Position numbers and translations under genes: made by a program
Notes under the pieces: generated by a model
The model's input: the letters and a program-made list of their open reading frames with translations, nothing else
Databases searched by the model: none
Told to the model about the DNA's origin: nothing
Source: an uncultured Acidovorax sp.
GTDB taxonomy: Bacteria > Pseudomonadota > Gammaproteobacteria > Burkholderiales > Burkholderiaceae_C
Direction of reading: 5' to 3'
Assembly: GCA_913774625.1 (NCBI GenBank)
Contig: CAJYHL010000071.1
Span: 26,338 to 90,337, forward strand
Length of the DNA stretch: 64,000 nucleotides
Part shown: one piece after another, positions 28,615 through 38,629 of the stretch
Layout of the letters: the number at the start of each line of letters is the position of its first letter
Position numbering within the stretch: position 1 is the stretch's first letter

Positions 28615-31338
28615 TTAGGCGTAGAGGGGATTGATCTTGTCGGTGTTGATGCCGTACTTCTGGATGGCTTCGGCCACCTTGGATGCAGGCAGCACGCCGT
28701 CTTCGGCCAGGCCCTTGAGCGCGGCCACGACGATGTAGTGGCGGTTGATCTCGAAGTGCTCGCGCAGCTTGCTGCGGAAGTCGCTGCGGCCGAAGCCGTC
28801 GGTGCCCAGCACCTTGTAGGTGCGGCCCTTCGGAACGAACGGGCGGATCTGCTCGGCGTAGGCCTTCATGTAGTCCGTGGAGGCGACCACCGGGCCGCTG
28901 GTCTTGGACAGCTGCTCTTCAACGTAGGAGACGCGCGGTGCATCGGTCGGGTGCAGCAGGTTCCAGCGCTCGGCTTCCTGGCCGTCGCGGGTGAGCTCGT
29001 TGAAGCTCGGGCAGCTCCACACGGAAGCGGCCACGCCCCAGTCCTTTTCCAGCAGTTCCTGGGCGAAGAAGGATTCGCGCAGGATGGTGCCGCTGCCCAG
29101 CAGCTGCACGGCGGGCGCGCCCTGCGGCAGGGCCGGGGCCTGCTTGCAGAGATACATGCCCTTGATGATCTGCGCCTCGGTGCCGGGCTGCAGGCCGGGC
29201 ATGGCGTAGTTCTCGTTGAGCAGCGTCAGGTAGTAGAAGACGTTTTCCTGGCGCTCGACCATGCGCTTCAGGCCGTCGTGCATGATCACCGCCACTTCGT
29301 GCGCGAAGGTCGGGTCGTAGCTCACGCAGTTCGGGATGGTGTTGGCCAGGATGTGGCTATGGCCATCTTCGTGCTGCAGGCCTTCGCCGTTCAGCGTGGT
29401 GCGGCCCGAGGTGCCGCCCAGCAGGAAGCCGCGCGCCTGCATGTCGCCGGCCGCCCAGGCCAGGTCGCCGATGCGCTGGAAGCCGAACATCGAGTAGTAC
29501 ACGTAGAACGGCACCATGATGCGGTTGTTCGTCGAGTACGACGTGGCAGCGGCGATCCAGCTGCTCATGCCGCCGGCCTCGTTGATGCCTTCTTGCAGGA
29601 TCTGGCCGGCCTTGTCTTCCTTGTAGTACATGACCTGGTCCTTGTCGACCGGGGTGTACTGCTGACCGTGGGGGTTGTAGATGCCGATCTGGCGGAACAG
29701 GCCTTCCATGCCGAAGGTGCGGGCCTCGTCCACCAGGATGGGCACCACGCGCGGGCCCAGGGCCTGGTCGCGCAGCAGCTGCGTGAGGAAGCGCACATAG
29801 GCCTGCGTGGTGGAGATCTCGCGGCCTTCGGGCGTGGGGTCGAGCACGGCCTTGAAGGTTTCCAGCGCGGGCACGGTGAAGCTCTCGTCGGCCTTGGTGC
29901 GGCGGTGCGGCAGGTAGCCGCCCAGGGCCTTGCGGCGCTCGTGCAGGTACTTCATTTCCGGCGTGTCGTCGGCCGGCTTGTAGAACGGCAGGTCGGCGAT
30001 CTGGCTGTCCGGAATCGGGATGTTGAAGCGGTCGCGGAAGGCCTTGATGTCCTCGTCGCCGAGCTTCTTGGTCTGGTGGACGGTGTTCTTGCCTTCACCG
30101 ATCTTGCCCATGCCGAAGCCCTTGACGGTCTTGACCAGCAGCACGGTGGGCTGGCCCTTGTGCTCGTTGGCAGCGTGGAAGGCCGCATAGACCTTTTGCG
30201 CATCGTGACCGCCGCGGCGCAGGTTCCAGATCTCGTCGTCGCTCATGTGCTCGACCATCTTCAGCGTGCGCGGATCGCGGCCGAAGAAGTTCTTGCGCAC
30301 GTAGGCGCCGTCGTTGGCCTTGAACGACTGGTAGTCCCCGTCGTTGCACTCCATCATGATCTTGCGCAGCGCGCCATCCTTGTCGCGGGCCAGCAGGTCG
30401 TCCCAGCCCTTGCCCCACAGCAGCTTGATCACGTTCCAGCCGGAGCCGCGGAATTCGCCCTCCAGCTCCTGGATGATCTTGCCGTTGCCGCGCACCGGGC
30501 CGTCCAGGCGCTGCAGGTTGCAGTTGATGACGAAGATCAGGTTGTCGAGGTTCTCACGCGCGGCCAGGCCGATGGCGCCCAGCGATTCGACTTCGTCCAT
30601 TTCGCCGTCGCCGCAGAACACCCAGACCTTGCGGTTCTCGGTATTGGCGATGCCGCGGGCGTGCAGGTACTTCAGGAAGCGAGCCTGGTAGATGGCCATC
30701 AGCGGGCCCAGGCCCATCGAGACGGTCGGGAACTGCCAGAACTCGGGCATCAGCTTCGGGTGGGGATAGCTGGAGAGGCCCTTGCCATCGACTTCCTGGC
30801 GGAAGTTCAGCAACTGCTCTTCGGAAAGACGCCCTTCCAGGTAGGCGCGGGCGTAGATGCCGGGCGAGACGTGGCCCTGGATGTAGAGCAGGTCACCGCC
30901 GTGGTTCTCGCTTTCGGCATGCCAGAAGTGGTTGAAGCCCGCGCCGAACATGTTGGCCAGCGAGGCGAATGAGCCGATATGGCCGCCCAGGTCGCCGCCC
31001 TCGGGCGGATGGTGGCGGTTGGCCTTGACCACCATGGCCATGGCGTTCCAGCGCATGTAGGCGCGCAGGCGGCCTTCGATTTCCAGGTTGCCGGGGCAGC
31101 GCGCCTCCTGGCTGGATTCGATGGTGTTCACATAGCTCGTGTTGGCCGAGAACGGCATGTCGATGCTGCTCTGGCGGGCGTGATCGAGCATCTGCTCGAT
31201 CAGGAAATGCGCGCGTTCGGCACCTTCCCTATCGATGACGGCGGTCAGCGCGTCCAGCCACTCCCGGGTCTCTTGCTGATCGATATCGGCGGGGGTCGAA
31301 GCGACACCTGCGCCCTGCTGCGCGGTCTGATCTGACAT
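28615..31338 (-). CDS. aceE: Pyruvate dehydrogenase E1 component, homodimeric
   Basis: 907 residues, the usual length of the homodimeric E1. It decarboxylates pyruvate with thiamine diphosphate and passes the acetyl group to AceF. Visible marks are [20 protein letters not shown], the ThDP-binding [14 protein letters not shown] followed by [20 protein letters not shown], and in the C-terminal half [15 protein letters not shown] 31338 is preceded by AAAGGAGA. First gene of aceE-aceF-lpdA. The 214-nt region in front is AT-rich with two palindromes and is shared with a divergent sensor kinase. Confidence 0.97.
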   Translation of the reverse strand: MSDQTAQQGAGVASTPADIDQQETREWLDALTAVIDREGAERAHFLIEQMLDHARQSSIDMPFSANTSYVNTIESSQEARCPGNLEIEGRLRAYMRWNAMAMVVKANRHHPPEGGDLGGHIGSFASLANMFGAGFNHFWHAESENHGGDLLYIQGHVSPGIYARAYLEGRLSEEQLLNFRQEVDGKGLSSYPHPKLMPEFWQFPTVSMGLGPLMAIYQARFLKYLHARGIANTENRKVWVFCGDGEMDEVESLGAIGLAARENLDNLIFVINCNLQRLDGPVRGNGKIIQELEGEFRGSGWNVIKLLWGKGWDDLLARDKDGALRKIMMECNDGDYQSFKANDGAYVRKNFFGRDPRTLKMVEHMSDDEIWNLRRGGHDAQKVYAAFHAANEHKGQPTVLLVKTVKGFGMGKIGEGKNTVHQTKKLGDEDIKAFRDRFNIPIPDSQIADLPFYKPADDTPEMKYLHERRKALGGYLPHRRTKADESFTVPALETFKAVLDPTPEGREISTTQAYVRFLTQLLRDQALGPRVVPILVDEARTFGMEGLFRQIGIYNPHGQQYTPVDKDQVMYYKEDKAGQILQEGINEAGGMSSWIAAATSYSTNNRIMVPFYVYYSMFGFQRIGDLAWAAGDMQARGFLLGGTSGRTTLNGEGLQHEDGHSHILANTIPNCVSYDPTFAHEVAVIMHDGLKRMVERQENVFYYLTLLNENYAMPGLQPGTEAQIIKGMYLCKQAPALPQGAPAVQLLGSGTILRESFFAQELLEKDWGVAASVWSCPSFNELTRDGQEAERWNLLHPTDAPRVSYVEEQLSKTSGPVVASTDYMKAYAEQIRPFVPKGRTYKVLGTDGFGRSDFRSKLREHFEINRHYIVVAALKGLAEDGVLPASKVAEAIQKYGINTDKINPLYA

Positions 31339-31402
31339 GCCTTGTCTCCTTTAGGTAGCGGCTACGGTAAACGATCGCGGCGGAGTTTCTCATAAATTCC
31401 CG

Positions 31403-31415
31403 CAATTTCAAATTG
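31403..31415. promoter_or_regulatory. Palindrome upstream of aceE (CAATTT-C-AAATTG)
   Basis: Perfect 6+1+6 palindrome in the AT-rich region between aceE and the sensor kinase, about 65 nt before the aceE start on the minus strand. Possible operator; regulator unknown. Confidence 0.45.
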
Positions 31416-31430
31416 TGCCTTTCATTTTCA

Positions 31431-31445
31431 CAATACAGAATATTG
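31431..31445. promoter_or_regulatory. Palindrome upstream of aceE (CAATA-N5-TATTG)
   Basis: Second inverted repeat in the same divergent promoter region, centred 29 nt from the CAATTT palindrome, i.e. close to three helical turns. Confidence 0.4.
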
Positions 31446-31538
31446 CTGCAATCGCACATATTTTCTTCAGATGAAAAACAGGGCTCGAAGAGGATATGAA
31501 GCGAGTCCCTGGACCAGTGAAGACAAGGCGATGCGGCC

Positions 31539-31544
31539 TACACT
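31539..31544 (+). promoter_or_regulatory. Candidate -10 box of the sensor kinase gene
   Basis: TACACT lies 8 nt before ATG 31553, implying a transcript that starts at or beside the start codon. Confidence 0.35.
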
Positions 31545-31552
31545 CGCCGTCC

Positions 31553-34108
31553 ATGCCCTCCATGGATTCCCAGGCCGCCGACGTCGATCCCATCACCGCC
31601 ATCCACCTGCCCGTGCGCTGGTGGAGGCGCTGGTGGCGCAATCTTTCGCCCACCCGGCAGGACCGGTTCGCCGCAGTGGCCCCGCTGGCCGCCGTGATGA
31701 TGTTTCTCGCGGCCATCGTCGCGGCCTTCTGGTATTTGCGCATGGAGGAGGTCGAGCGCGAAAAGGAAGCCCTCAAGCGCGACGTGGAATATTCGCAGCA
31801 GCGCGTGCGCCTGCGCCTGCTGGAACGGCAGGAGCAGATCATGCGGATCGCACGCGATCTCTCCAACCACGACCTGGAGCGGGCCGAATTCAACAGCCGC
31901 GCCGAAGCGCTCATCAGCCAGTACCCCGAGCTGCAGGTCATCACCTGGGTCGATGAGCGCCGCCGCATCCGAGCCAGCCAATCCGCCCCCACCGTGCCCA
32001 CAGCCCAGCAGCGCGTAGCCGGCGAGGAGCTGAAATCCGGCGACGCCGCCGACACATTCAGCCTGGCGCGCGACCTGCAGCAGCCGGTCTATTCGCAGCC
32101 CACCACCTCGCCCGGCGAGAACGCCCCCATGCTGCAACTGCAAGTGCCGCTGGCCGCCCAGGGCCGGTTCAGCGGCGTGGTGCTGGCCGAATACTCCATC
32201 GACAGCCTGCTGCGCTACGGCATGCCCACCGAGGTGCTGGCGCGCTACGCCGTCACGCTGTTGGACAGCAATAGCCAGGTGCTGGCAGGCACGCCGCTGG
32301 CGCCGCGCAATGCCGGCCTGCTGCCCTGGCCGGCGCCGGCCAACGAGTACGAGGTGCCTGTCTCCCCCGTCGGCAACGGCCTCATGCTGCGCGCCCAGGC
32401 CTACCGCACGTCGCTGGGCCTGGTCGGCAGCGGCCTTTTCTGGCTGGTGGGCGCCCTCAGCGCCATGACGGCCTGGCTGCTGATCGCCACCTGGCGCCAC
32501 ACCCGCCGCCGCATGCAGGCGCAGCAGGCGCTGGTGGCCGAAACCAATTTCCGCCGCGCGATGGAGAACTCCGTGCTGACCGGCATGCGTGCGCTCGACA
32601 TGCATGGCCGCATCACCTACGTGAATGCGGCCTTCTGCCAGATGACGGGCTGGAGCGAGGCCGAACTGGTCGGCCAGATGCCGCCCTATTCGTACTGGCC
32701 CGAGGGCGACCACGAGATCCTGCATGCCAAGCTGCGCGACGAAATGTCGGGCAAGCACTTCGCGGGCGGCTTCCAGGTGCGCGTCAAGCGCCGCAGCGGC
32801 ACGCTCTTCGACGCACGGCTCTACGTCTCGCCCCTGGTGGATGCCCATGGCGTGCAGACCGGCTGGATGACCTCGATGACCGACATCACCGAGCCCAACC
32901 GCGTGCGCGAGCAGCTGTCCGCATCGCACGAGCGCTTCACCATCGTGCTGGAATCCCTCGACGCTTCGGTGTCGGTCGCGCCGCTGGGCAGCGAAGAGCT
33001 GCTGTTCGCCAACAAGCTCTACCGCCAGTGGTTCGGCTCGCAGACCTCCGGCCATCTGCAACTGGTGGCGCAGGCCGGCGTGCTGCCAAGCCGTGGAGCC
33101 ACCGGCCTGGACGACGAGGACGGCCTGATGGGCCTGCCCACCGATCCGCTGACCAGCGCCCGCTCGGAGAACGCGGAAATCTATCTGCCCGACCTGGGCA
33201 AATGGCTCGAAGTGCGCTCGCGCTACCTCAACTGGGTGGATGGGCGCTTGGCCCAGATGGTGATCGCCACCGACATCACGCCCCGCCGCCTGGCCGAGGA
33301 ACAGGCCGCGCGCCAGGCCGAACGCGCGCAGTCCGTCAGCCGGCTCATCACCATGGGCGAGATGGCCTCCAGCGTGGCGCATGAGCTGAACCAGCCGCTC
33401 ACCGCCATCAACAACTACTGCAGCGGCATGGTCTCGCGCATCCAGAGCGGCCAGATCACCGAAGAAGCGCTGCTGTCCGCGCTGCAGAAGACCTCGCACC
33501 AGGCGCAGCGGGCCGGCCAGATCATCCAGCGCATACGCGCCTTCGTGAAGCGCAGCGAACCCAACCGCACCCTGGCCGAGGTCCCGGCCATGGTCAGCGA
33601 AGCGGTGGAGCTGGCCGACATCGAGCTGCGGCGCCACAACGTGCGCCTGTCGCACTACGTCGCGGCGCGGCTGCCCAAGGTGATGGCCGACACCATCCTC
33701 ATCGAGCAGGTGCTGATCAACCTGATGAAGAACGGCGCGGAATCCATCGCCAACGCCCAGCGCCCGCCCGCGCGCCGCAGTGTTGAGCTGCGCGTGCTGC
33801 CACGCACCGTCGAAGGGCGCGAGGTGATCGAGTTCTCGGTGCAGGACACCGGCCGGGGCCTGGCGCCCGAAGTGCTGGAGCATCTGTTCGAGGCCTTCTA
33901 CTCCACCAAGCAGGAAGGCATGGGCATCGGACTGAACCTCTGCCGCAGCATCGTGGAGTCCCATCAGGGCCGGATGCAGGCCGAGAACATCTACAATGGA
34001 TCGGAGGTGACCGGTTGCCGGTTCTCCTTCTGGCTACCGCTGGCCCAGCCTTCGGATGGCACTACGAATTCAATAGCAAACACGCCCAACCCAAGGACCG
34101 TTGCATGA
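31553..34108 (+). CDS. Membrane PAS-domain sensor histidine kinase
   Basis: 851 residues. Two membrane segments (about residues 36-60 and 285-310) enclose a periplasmic sensory region of roughly 220 residues. Two PAS/PAC units follow (FRRAMENSVLTGMRALDMHG and FTIVLESLDASVSV), then HisKA with the phosphoacceptor His610 in VAHELNQPLTAINNYCSG, and HATPase with NLMKNGAES, VQDTGRGL and GMGIGLNLCRSI. The dimerisation style resembles FixL/DctB kinases. ATG 31553 is preferred to 31496 because a TACACT box sits just in front. The stop overlaps the ATG of the response regulator (ATGA). It is divergent from aceE, so a link to pyruvate or carbon metabolism is possible but unproven. Confidence 0.92.
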   Translation: MPSMDSQAADVDPITAIHLPVRWWRRWWRNLSPTRQDRFAAVAPLAAVMMFLAAIVAAFWYLRMEEVEREKEALKRDVEYSQQRVRLRLLERQEQIMRIARDLSNHDLERAEFNSRAEALISQYPELQVITWVDERRRIRASQSAPTVPTAQQRVAGEELKSGDAADTFSLARDLQQPVYSQPTTSPGENAPMLQLQVPLAAQGRFSGVVLAEYSIDSLLRYGMPTEVLARYAVTLLDSNSQVLAGTPLAPRNAGLLPWPAPANEYEVPVSPVGNGLMLRAQAYRTSLGLVGSGLFWLVGALSAMTAWLLIATWRHTRRRMQAQQALVAETNFRRAMENSVLTGMRALDMHGRITYVNAAFCQMTGWSEAELVGQMPPYSYWPEGDHEILHAKLRDEMSGKHFAGGFQVRVKRRSGTLFDARLYVSPLVDAHGVQTGWMTSMTDITEPNRVREQLSASHERFTIVLESLDASVSVAPLGSEELLFANKLYRQWFGSQTSGHLQLVAQAGVLPSRGATGLDDEDGLMGLPTDPLTSARSENAEIYLPDLGKWLEVRSRYLNWVDGRLAQMVIATDITPRRLAEEQAARQAERAQSVSRLITMGEMASSVAHELNQPLTAINNYCSGMVSRIQSGQITEEALLSALQKTSHQAQRAGQIIQRIRAFVKRSEPNRTLAEVPAMVSEAVELADIELRRHNVRLSHYVAARLPKVMADTILIEQVLINLMKNGAESIANAQRPPARRSVELRVLPRTVEGREVIEFSVQDTGRGLAPEVLEHLFEAFYSTKQEGMGIGLNLCRSIVESHQGRMQAENIYNGSEVTGCRFSFWLPLAQPSDGTTNSIANTPNPRTVA

Positions 34109-34731
34109 GCTTGATTCCGAAAAAAGGCACCGTCTATGTCGTCGATGACGACGAAGCCGTCCGCGATTCCCTGCAATGGCTGCTGGAAGGCAAGGACTAT
34201 CGGGTACGCTGCTTTGATTCGGCCGAATCCTTCCTTTCGCGCTACGACCCGCGCGAGGTCGCCTGCCTGATCGTAGACATCCGCATGGGTGGCATGACCG
34301 GGCTGGAATTGCAGGACCGCCTCATCGAACGCAAGTCGCCGCTGCCCATCGTCTTCATCACCGGCCACGGCGACGTGCCCATGGCCGTGAACACCATGAA
34401 GAAGGGCGCGCTCGATTTCATCCAGAAGCCCTTCAACGAAGAAGAGCTGGTCGGCCTGGTCGAACGCATGCTGGACCATGCCCGCGACGCCTTCGCCGGC
34501 TACCAGCAGGCCGCCAGCCGCGACGCCCTGCTCTCCAAGCTCACCAGCCGTGAAGCGCAGGTGCTGGAGCGCATCGTCGCCGGCCGCCTGAACAAGCAGA
34601 TCGCCGACGACCTAGGCATCAGCATCAAGACCGTGGAGGCGCACCGCGCCAACATTATGGAAAAGCTGGGCGCCAACACCGTGGCCGACCTGCTCAAGAT
34701 CGCACTGGGCCCGACGGCCGCCAAGGTCTGA
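34105..34731 (+). CDS. FixJ/NarL-type response regulator
   Basis: 208 residues. The receiver domain (1-~125) has the acidic pocket VDDDEAVRD, phosphoacceptor Asp58 in LIVDIRMGGMTG, the Thr/Ser in FITGHGD and Lys in IQKPFNE. The LuxR-type helix-turn-helix at ~140-205 includes LTSREAQVLERIVAGRLNKQ and IKTVEAHRANIMEKL. It overlaps the sensor kinase by four nucleotides and is clearly its partner. In this subfamily phosphorylation allows dimerisation and promoter binding. Target genes are unknown; aceE is the nearest candidate. Confidence 0.94.
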   Translation: MSLIPKKGTVYVVDDDEAVRDSLQWLLEGKDYRVRCFDSAESFLSRYDPREVACLIVDIRMGGMTGLELQDRLIERKSPLPIVFITGHGDVPMAVNTMKKGALDFIQKPFNEEELVGLVERMLDHARDAFAGYQQAASRDALLSKLTSREAQVLERIVAGRLNKQIADDLGISIKTVEAHRANIMEKLGANTVADLLKIALGPTAAKV

Positions 34732-34763
34732 TCCGGGCATTCCCGCCACACACTCCCCCTGAC

Positions 34764-34804
34764 AGCTGCCTGCGCACGCTCCACCGGCGCCAGGCGGCTT
34801 TTTT
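34764..34804 (+). terminator. Terminator after the two-component operon
   Basis: AGCTGCCTG (34764-34772) pairs with CAGGCGGCT (34791-34799), one G-T pair, followed by a T run. It ends 21 nt before folD. Confidence 0.8.
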
Positions 34805-34825
34805 ACTGTTCCATCCTCCTTGACC

Positions 34826-35683
34826 ATGACCGCCCAACTGATCGACGGCAATGCCCTTTCCCGCCAACTGCGCACAGAAGTCTCCCAGCGCGCCGCCGCC
34901 CTGAAGGCTCGCGGCGTCACGCCGGGGCTGGCCGTGGTGCTGGTCGGCGACAACCCGGCCAGCCAGGTCTATGTGCGCAACAAGGTCAAGGCCTGCGAAG
35001 ACAGCGGCCTGCATTCGGTGCTTGAGAAGTACGAAGCCTCCATGACCGAGGCCGAGCTGCTCGCCCGTGTCGAGGCCCTGAACGACGACCCCGCCATCCA
35101 CGGCATCCTGGTGCAGCTGCCGCTGCCCGCGCACATCGACGCGCAGAAGGTCATCGAGGCCATCTCGCCCGCCAAGGACGTCGATGGCTTCCACATCGCC
35201 AGCGCCGGCGCGCTGATGACCGGCATGCCCGGCTTCTGGCCCTGCACGCCCTACGGCTGCATGAAGATGCTCGAATCCATCGGCTACGAACTGCGCGGCA
35301 AGCACGCCGTGGTCATCGGCCGCAGCAACATCGTGGGCAAGCCCATGGCGCTGATGCTGCTCGGCCAGAACGCCACCGTCACCATCTGCCACAGCGCCAC
35401 GCGCGACCTCAAGGCACAGACGCTGCAGGCCGACGTGATCGTCGCCGCCGTGGGCAAGCGCAACGTGCTCACGGCCGACATGGTCAAGCCCGGCGCCGTG
35501 GTGATCGACGTGGGCATGAACCGCAACGATGAAGGCAAGCTCTGCGGCGACGTGGACTTCGACGGCGTCAAAGAGGTGGCCGGATGGATCACGCCCGTGC
35601 CCGGCGGCGTCGGCCCCATGACCATCACCATGCTGCTGGTCAACACCATGGAAGCCGCCGAACGCGCCGCCGGCGCCGCCTGA
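34826..35683 (+). CDS. folD: Bifunctional methylenetetrahydrofolate dehydrogenase/cyclohydrolase
   Basis: 285 residues, normal for FolD, which interconverts 5,10-methylene-, methenyl- and 10-formyl-tetrahydrofolate using NADP. The active-site segment [14 protein letters not shown] carries the catalytic Lys, followed by [11 protein letters not shown] and the conserved [10 protein letters not shown], and the nucleotide fold [15 protein letters not shown]; the [15 protein letters not shown] signature is near the end. ATG 34826 is chosen over a TTG two codons earlier. It appears monocistronic between the preceding terminator and prlC. Confidence 0.96.
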   Translation: MTAQLIDGNALSRQLRTEVSQRAAALKARGVTPGLAVVLVGDNPASQVYVRNKVKACEDSGLHSVLEKYEASMTEAELLARVEALNDDPAIHGILVQLPLPAHIDAQKVIEAISPAKDVDGFHIASAGALMTGMPGFWPCTPYGCMKMLESIGYELRGKHAVVIGRSNIVGKPMALMLLGQNATVTICHSATRDLKAQTLQADVIVAAVGKRNVLTADMVKPGAVVIDVGMNRNDEGKLCGDVDFDGVKEVAGWITPVPGGVGPMTITMLLVNTMEAAERAAGAA

Positions 35684-35791
35684 CAGGCCATCGCAGCTGG
35701 CCGGGCAGGCACCGGCCGACCGATCGCCGCCATTGCCAGGTTCTATCGCCCCGTCATTGAAACCACGCCGCCCGGCCGCACAATGCTTCGC

Positions 35792-37870
35792 ATGAGCAAT
35801 CCCCTCCTCGACTTCTCCGACCTCCCTCTGTTCGACCGCATCGCTCCGGCCGATGTCGCACCGGCCATCGCCGTGCTGCTCGAGCGTGCCGAAGCTGCGC
35901 TGGAAACGGTCACCGCGCCGGACTTCCCGGCGAGCTGGAACGGCATCTCCCGCGTGCTGGACGTCGCCACCGAGGAACTGGGCCGCTCCTGGGGCGCCGT
36001 CAGCCATCTGAACAGCGTGGCCGACACGCCCGAGCTGCGAGCCGCCTACAACGAGGCCCTGCCCCGCGTCACCGAGTTCTGGACCCGCCTGGGCGCCGAC
36101 GAGCGCCTGTACGCCAAATACAAGGCCATCGATCCCTCCACGCTCAATCCCGAGCAGCGCCGCGCCTGGGACAACGCCATGCGCAATTTCGTGCTCTCCG
36201 GCGCCGAGCTGCAGGGCGCGGCCAAGGAACGCTTCGCGCAGATCCAGGAACGCCAGGCCGAGCTCAGCCAGAAATTCAGCGAGAACGCGCTGGACGCCAC
36301 CGATGCCTTCGCCTACTACGCCAGCGCCGACGAGCTCGACGGCGTGCCTGCCGACGTCCAGCACGCCGCCCGCGCCGCTGCCCAGGCCGAAGGCAAGGAC
36401 GGCTACAAGCTCACGCTCAAGATGCCCTGCTACCTGCCGGTGATGCAGTTCGCCCGCAGCAGCGCCCTGCGGGAAACGCTCTACCGCGCCTACGTCACCC
36501 GCGCCTCCGACCAGGCCACCGGCGACGCCGCCCGCTTCGACAACAGCGCGCTGATCCGCGAGATCCTCGCGCTGCGCAAGGAAGAAGCACAGCTGCTGGG
36601 ATACGCCAACTTCGGCGAAGTCTCGGTCGTGCCCAAGATGGCGGAGTCGCCAGCCCAGGTCGTCGGCTTCCTGCGCGACCTGGCGCGGCGCGCCCGCCCC
36701 TTCGCCGAGCAGGACGTGGCCGACCTGCGAGCCTTCGCCGCCGAGCACCTGGGCCTGTCCGCACCGCAGTCCTGGGACTGGCCCTACATCTCCGAAAAGC
36801 TCAAGGAAGCGCGTTACGCCTTCAGCGAGCAGGAAGTCAAGGAATACTTCACGGCGCCCAAGGTGCTGGCCGGCCTCTTCAAGATCATCGAGACCCTGTT
36901 CGACGTGGCCATCCGCCGTGACCAGGCGCCCGTCTGGAACCCGGCCGTGGAGTTCTACCGCATCGAGCGCGGCGGCGAACTGGTGGGCCAGTTCTATCTG
37001 GACCAGCCCGCCCGCGTGGGCAAGCGCGGCGGTGCCTGGATGGACGACGTGCGCGCCCGCTGGCTGCGCCCTGACACCGGCCGGCTGCAGACGCCGGTCG
37101 CCCATCTGGTCTGCAACTTCGCCGAAGGAGTGGGCGGCAAGCCGCCGCTGCTCACGCACGACGACGTGATCACCCTCTTCCACGAATTCGGCCACGGCCT
37201 GCACCACATGCTCACCCGCGTTAACGAACGCGACGTGTCCGGCATCAGCGGCGTCGAATGGGACGCGGTGGAACTGCCCAGCCAGTTCATGGAGAACTTC
37301 TGCTGGGAATGGGACGTGCTCAAGCACATGACTGCCCACGTCGAAACCGGCCAGCCGCTGCCCCGCCAGCTCTTCGACAAGATGATCGCCGCGAAGAACT
37401 TCCAGAGCGGCATGGGCACGCTGCGGCAGATCGAGTTCGCCCTGTTCGACATGCTGCTGCATACCGAACACGATCCAGCCCAGGACTTCATGCCCTTGCT
37501 GGACCAGGTGCGCGCCGAAGTCGCCGTGCTGCAGCCGCCGGCCTTCAGCCGCACGGCCCACACCTTCAGCCACATCTTCGCCGGGGGCTACGCTGCCGGC
37601 TACTACAGCTACAAGTGGGCCGAGGTGCTGAGCGCCGATGCCTACGCGGCCTTCGAAGAGGCCACCGGCCCCGATGGCCAGCCCGACCCCGCCGTGGGCC
37701 GCCGCTACCGCGAAGCCATCCTGGAAGCGGGGGGCAGCCGCCCCGCCATGGAATCCTTCAAGGCCTTCCGTGGCCGCGAGCCCAGCCTGGACGCGCTGCT
37801 GCGCCACCAGGGCATGACCACTGCCGCCACCGCCGCCGAAGACACGGCAGCTCTGGCCGCCGCAGCCTGA
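35792..37870 (+). CDS. prlC: Oligopeptidase A, M3 family
   Basis: 692 residues, cytoplasmic zinc endopeptidase that degrades short peptides including cleaved signal peptides. The zinc motif HEFGH is at residues 464-468 in the segment FHEFGHGLHHMLTR, with the third ligand Glu further on in VEWDAVELPSQFMENF. ATG 35792 opens on NPLLDFSDLPLFDRI, and a CACAAT box lies 7 nt upstream. An ATG at 35783 overlaps that box and is less likely. Full length with no sign of damage. Confidence 0.95.
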   Translation: MSNPLLDFSDLPLFDRIAPADVAPAIAVLLERAEAALETVTAPDFPASWNGISRVLDVATEELGRSWGAVSHLNSVADTPELRAAYNEALPRVTEFWTRLGADERLYAKYKAIDPSTLNPEQRRAWDNAMRNFVLSGAELQGAAKERFAQIQERQAELSQKFSENALDATDAFAYYASADELDGVPADVQHAARAAAQAEGKDGYKLTLKMPCYLPVMQFARSSALRETLYRAYVTRASDQATGDAARFDNSALIREILALRKEEAQLLGYANFGEVSVVPKMAESPAQVVGFLRDLARRARPFAEQDVADLRAFAAEHLGLSAPQSWDWPYISEKLKEARYAFSEQEVKEYFTAPKVLAGLFKIIETLFDVAIRRDQAPVWNPAVEFYRIERGGELVGQFYLDQPARVGKRGGAWMDDVRARWLRPDTGRLQTPVAHLVCNFAEGVGGKPPLLTHDDVITLFHEFGHGLHHMLTRVNERDVSGISGVEWDAVELPSQFMENFCWEWDVLKHMTAHVETGQPLPRQLFDKMIAAKNFQSGMGTLRQIEFALFDMLLHTEHDPAQDFMPLLDQVRAEVAVLQPPAFSRTAHTFSHIFAGGYAAGYYSYKWAEVLSADAYAAFEEATGPDGQPDPAVGRRYREAILEAGGSRPAMESFKAFRGREPSLDALLRHQGMTTAATAAEDTAALAAAA

Positions 37871-37917
37871 GGCGCATGCACGGACCGCCCCGTGCGCTCA
37901 ACGACAGGAGAAACCGC

Positions 37918-38592
37918 ATGAAGACCGCCGCCACCTCCGCCCCATTGCTGTCCCTGTTGCTGCTGCTGTGCGGCGGGATGGGCGCAGCAGCGCAGGCGCA
38001 GCAGGTCTACCGCACTGTGGGGCCGGACGGGCGTGTCACCTTCTCAGACCGGCCACCGGTGGACGCGAAGCAGCCGCAAACCGCCACGGTGGGCGGCGGC
38101 ACATCGGCGGCGGCATCCGATACCGGCGCCGGCACCCTGCCCTATGCGCTGCAGCAGGTAGCCACCCGCTTTCCCGTCACGCTCTATACCGGCAAGGACT
38201 GCGCGCCTTGCGCCAGCGCGCGCAACCTGCTGGTCGCCCGCGGCGTGCCCTTCACCGAGCGCACCGTGGCGTCGAACGAGGACATCGATGCGCTCAAGCA
38301 GCTGAGCGGATCCACCAGCCTGCCCTTCGGGACCATTGGTGGGCAGCGGCTGGAGGGATTCTCCGACGTGGAGTGGACGCAATACCTGGACGCCGCAGGC
38401 TACCCCAAACAGTCGCAGCTGCCCGCCGGCTACCGCAGACCCGCAGCCCAGCCGCTGGTCGCCAGCGTCGAGAAGGCACCGGCGCCGGCCGATGGCGCGG
38501 CACGCTCCCGCACGACTCCGCCACGGGCACCTCAGCAGGCGCCGGCCCCCACGCGCGCCAACCCGTCCAACCCGGCGGGCATCAGCTTCTGA
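37918..38592 (+). CDS. Secreted DUF4124/glutaredoxin-like protein
   Basis: 224 residues. A signal peptide (LLSLLLLLCGGMGAAAQAQ) is followed by a DUF4124-type segment (QVYRTVGPDGRVTFSDRPP) and then a glutaredoxin-like domain with VTLYTGKDCAPCASARNLL, whose CAPC pair could be redox-active, and a SLPFGTIGGQRLEGF loop corresponding to the cis-Pro region. The last ~55 residues are Pro/Ala-rich. GACAGGAG precedes ATG 37918. Likely periplasmic thiol redox role; partner unknown. It is 47 nt after prlC and converges with rpiA. Confidence 0.83.
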   Translation: MKTAATSAPLLSLLLLLCGGMGAAAQAQQVYRTVGPDGRVTFSDRPPVDAKQPQTATVGGGTSAAASDTGAGTLPYALQQVATRFPVTLYTGKDCAPCASARNLLVARGVPFTERTVASNEDIDALKQLSGSTSLPFGTIGGQRLEGFSDVEWTQYLDAAGYPKQSQLPAGYRRPAAQPLVASVEKAPAPADGAARSRTTPPRAPQQAPAPTRANPSNPAGISF

Positions 38593-38629
38593 GCCGGGCA
38601 CGCGCGCTGCCTGCGCAGCGCGGCCATCG

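Noticed and set aside
27358..30972. A 1204-codon open frame on the plus strand across aceF and aceE
   Set aside because: Low-complexity composition and exact antisense overlap of two well-conserved genes; no start or ribosome site.
34694..37807. A 1037-codon minus-strand frame across folD and prlC
   Set aside because: Antisense shadow of two conserved enzymes; no domain and biased composition.
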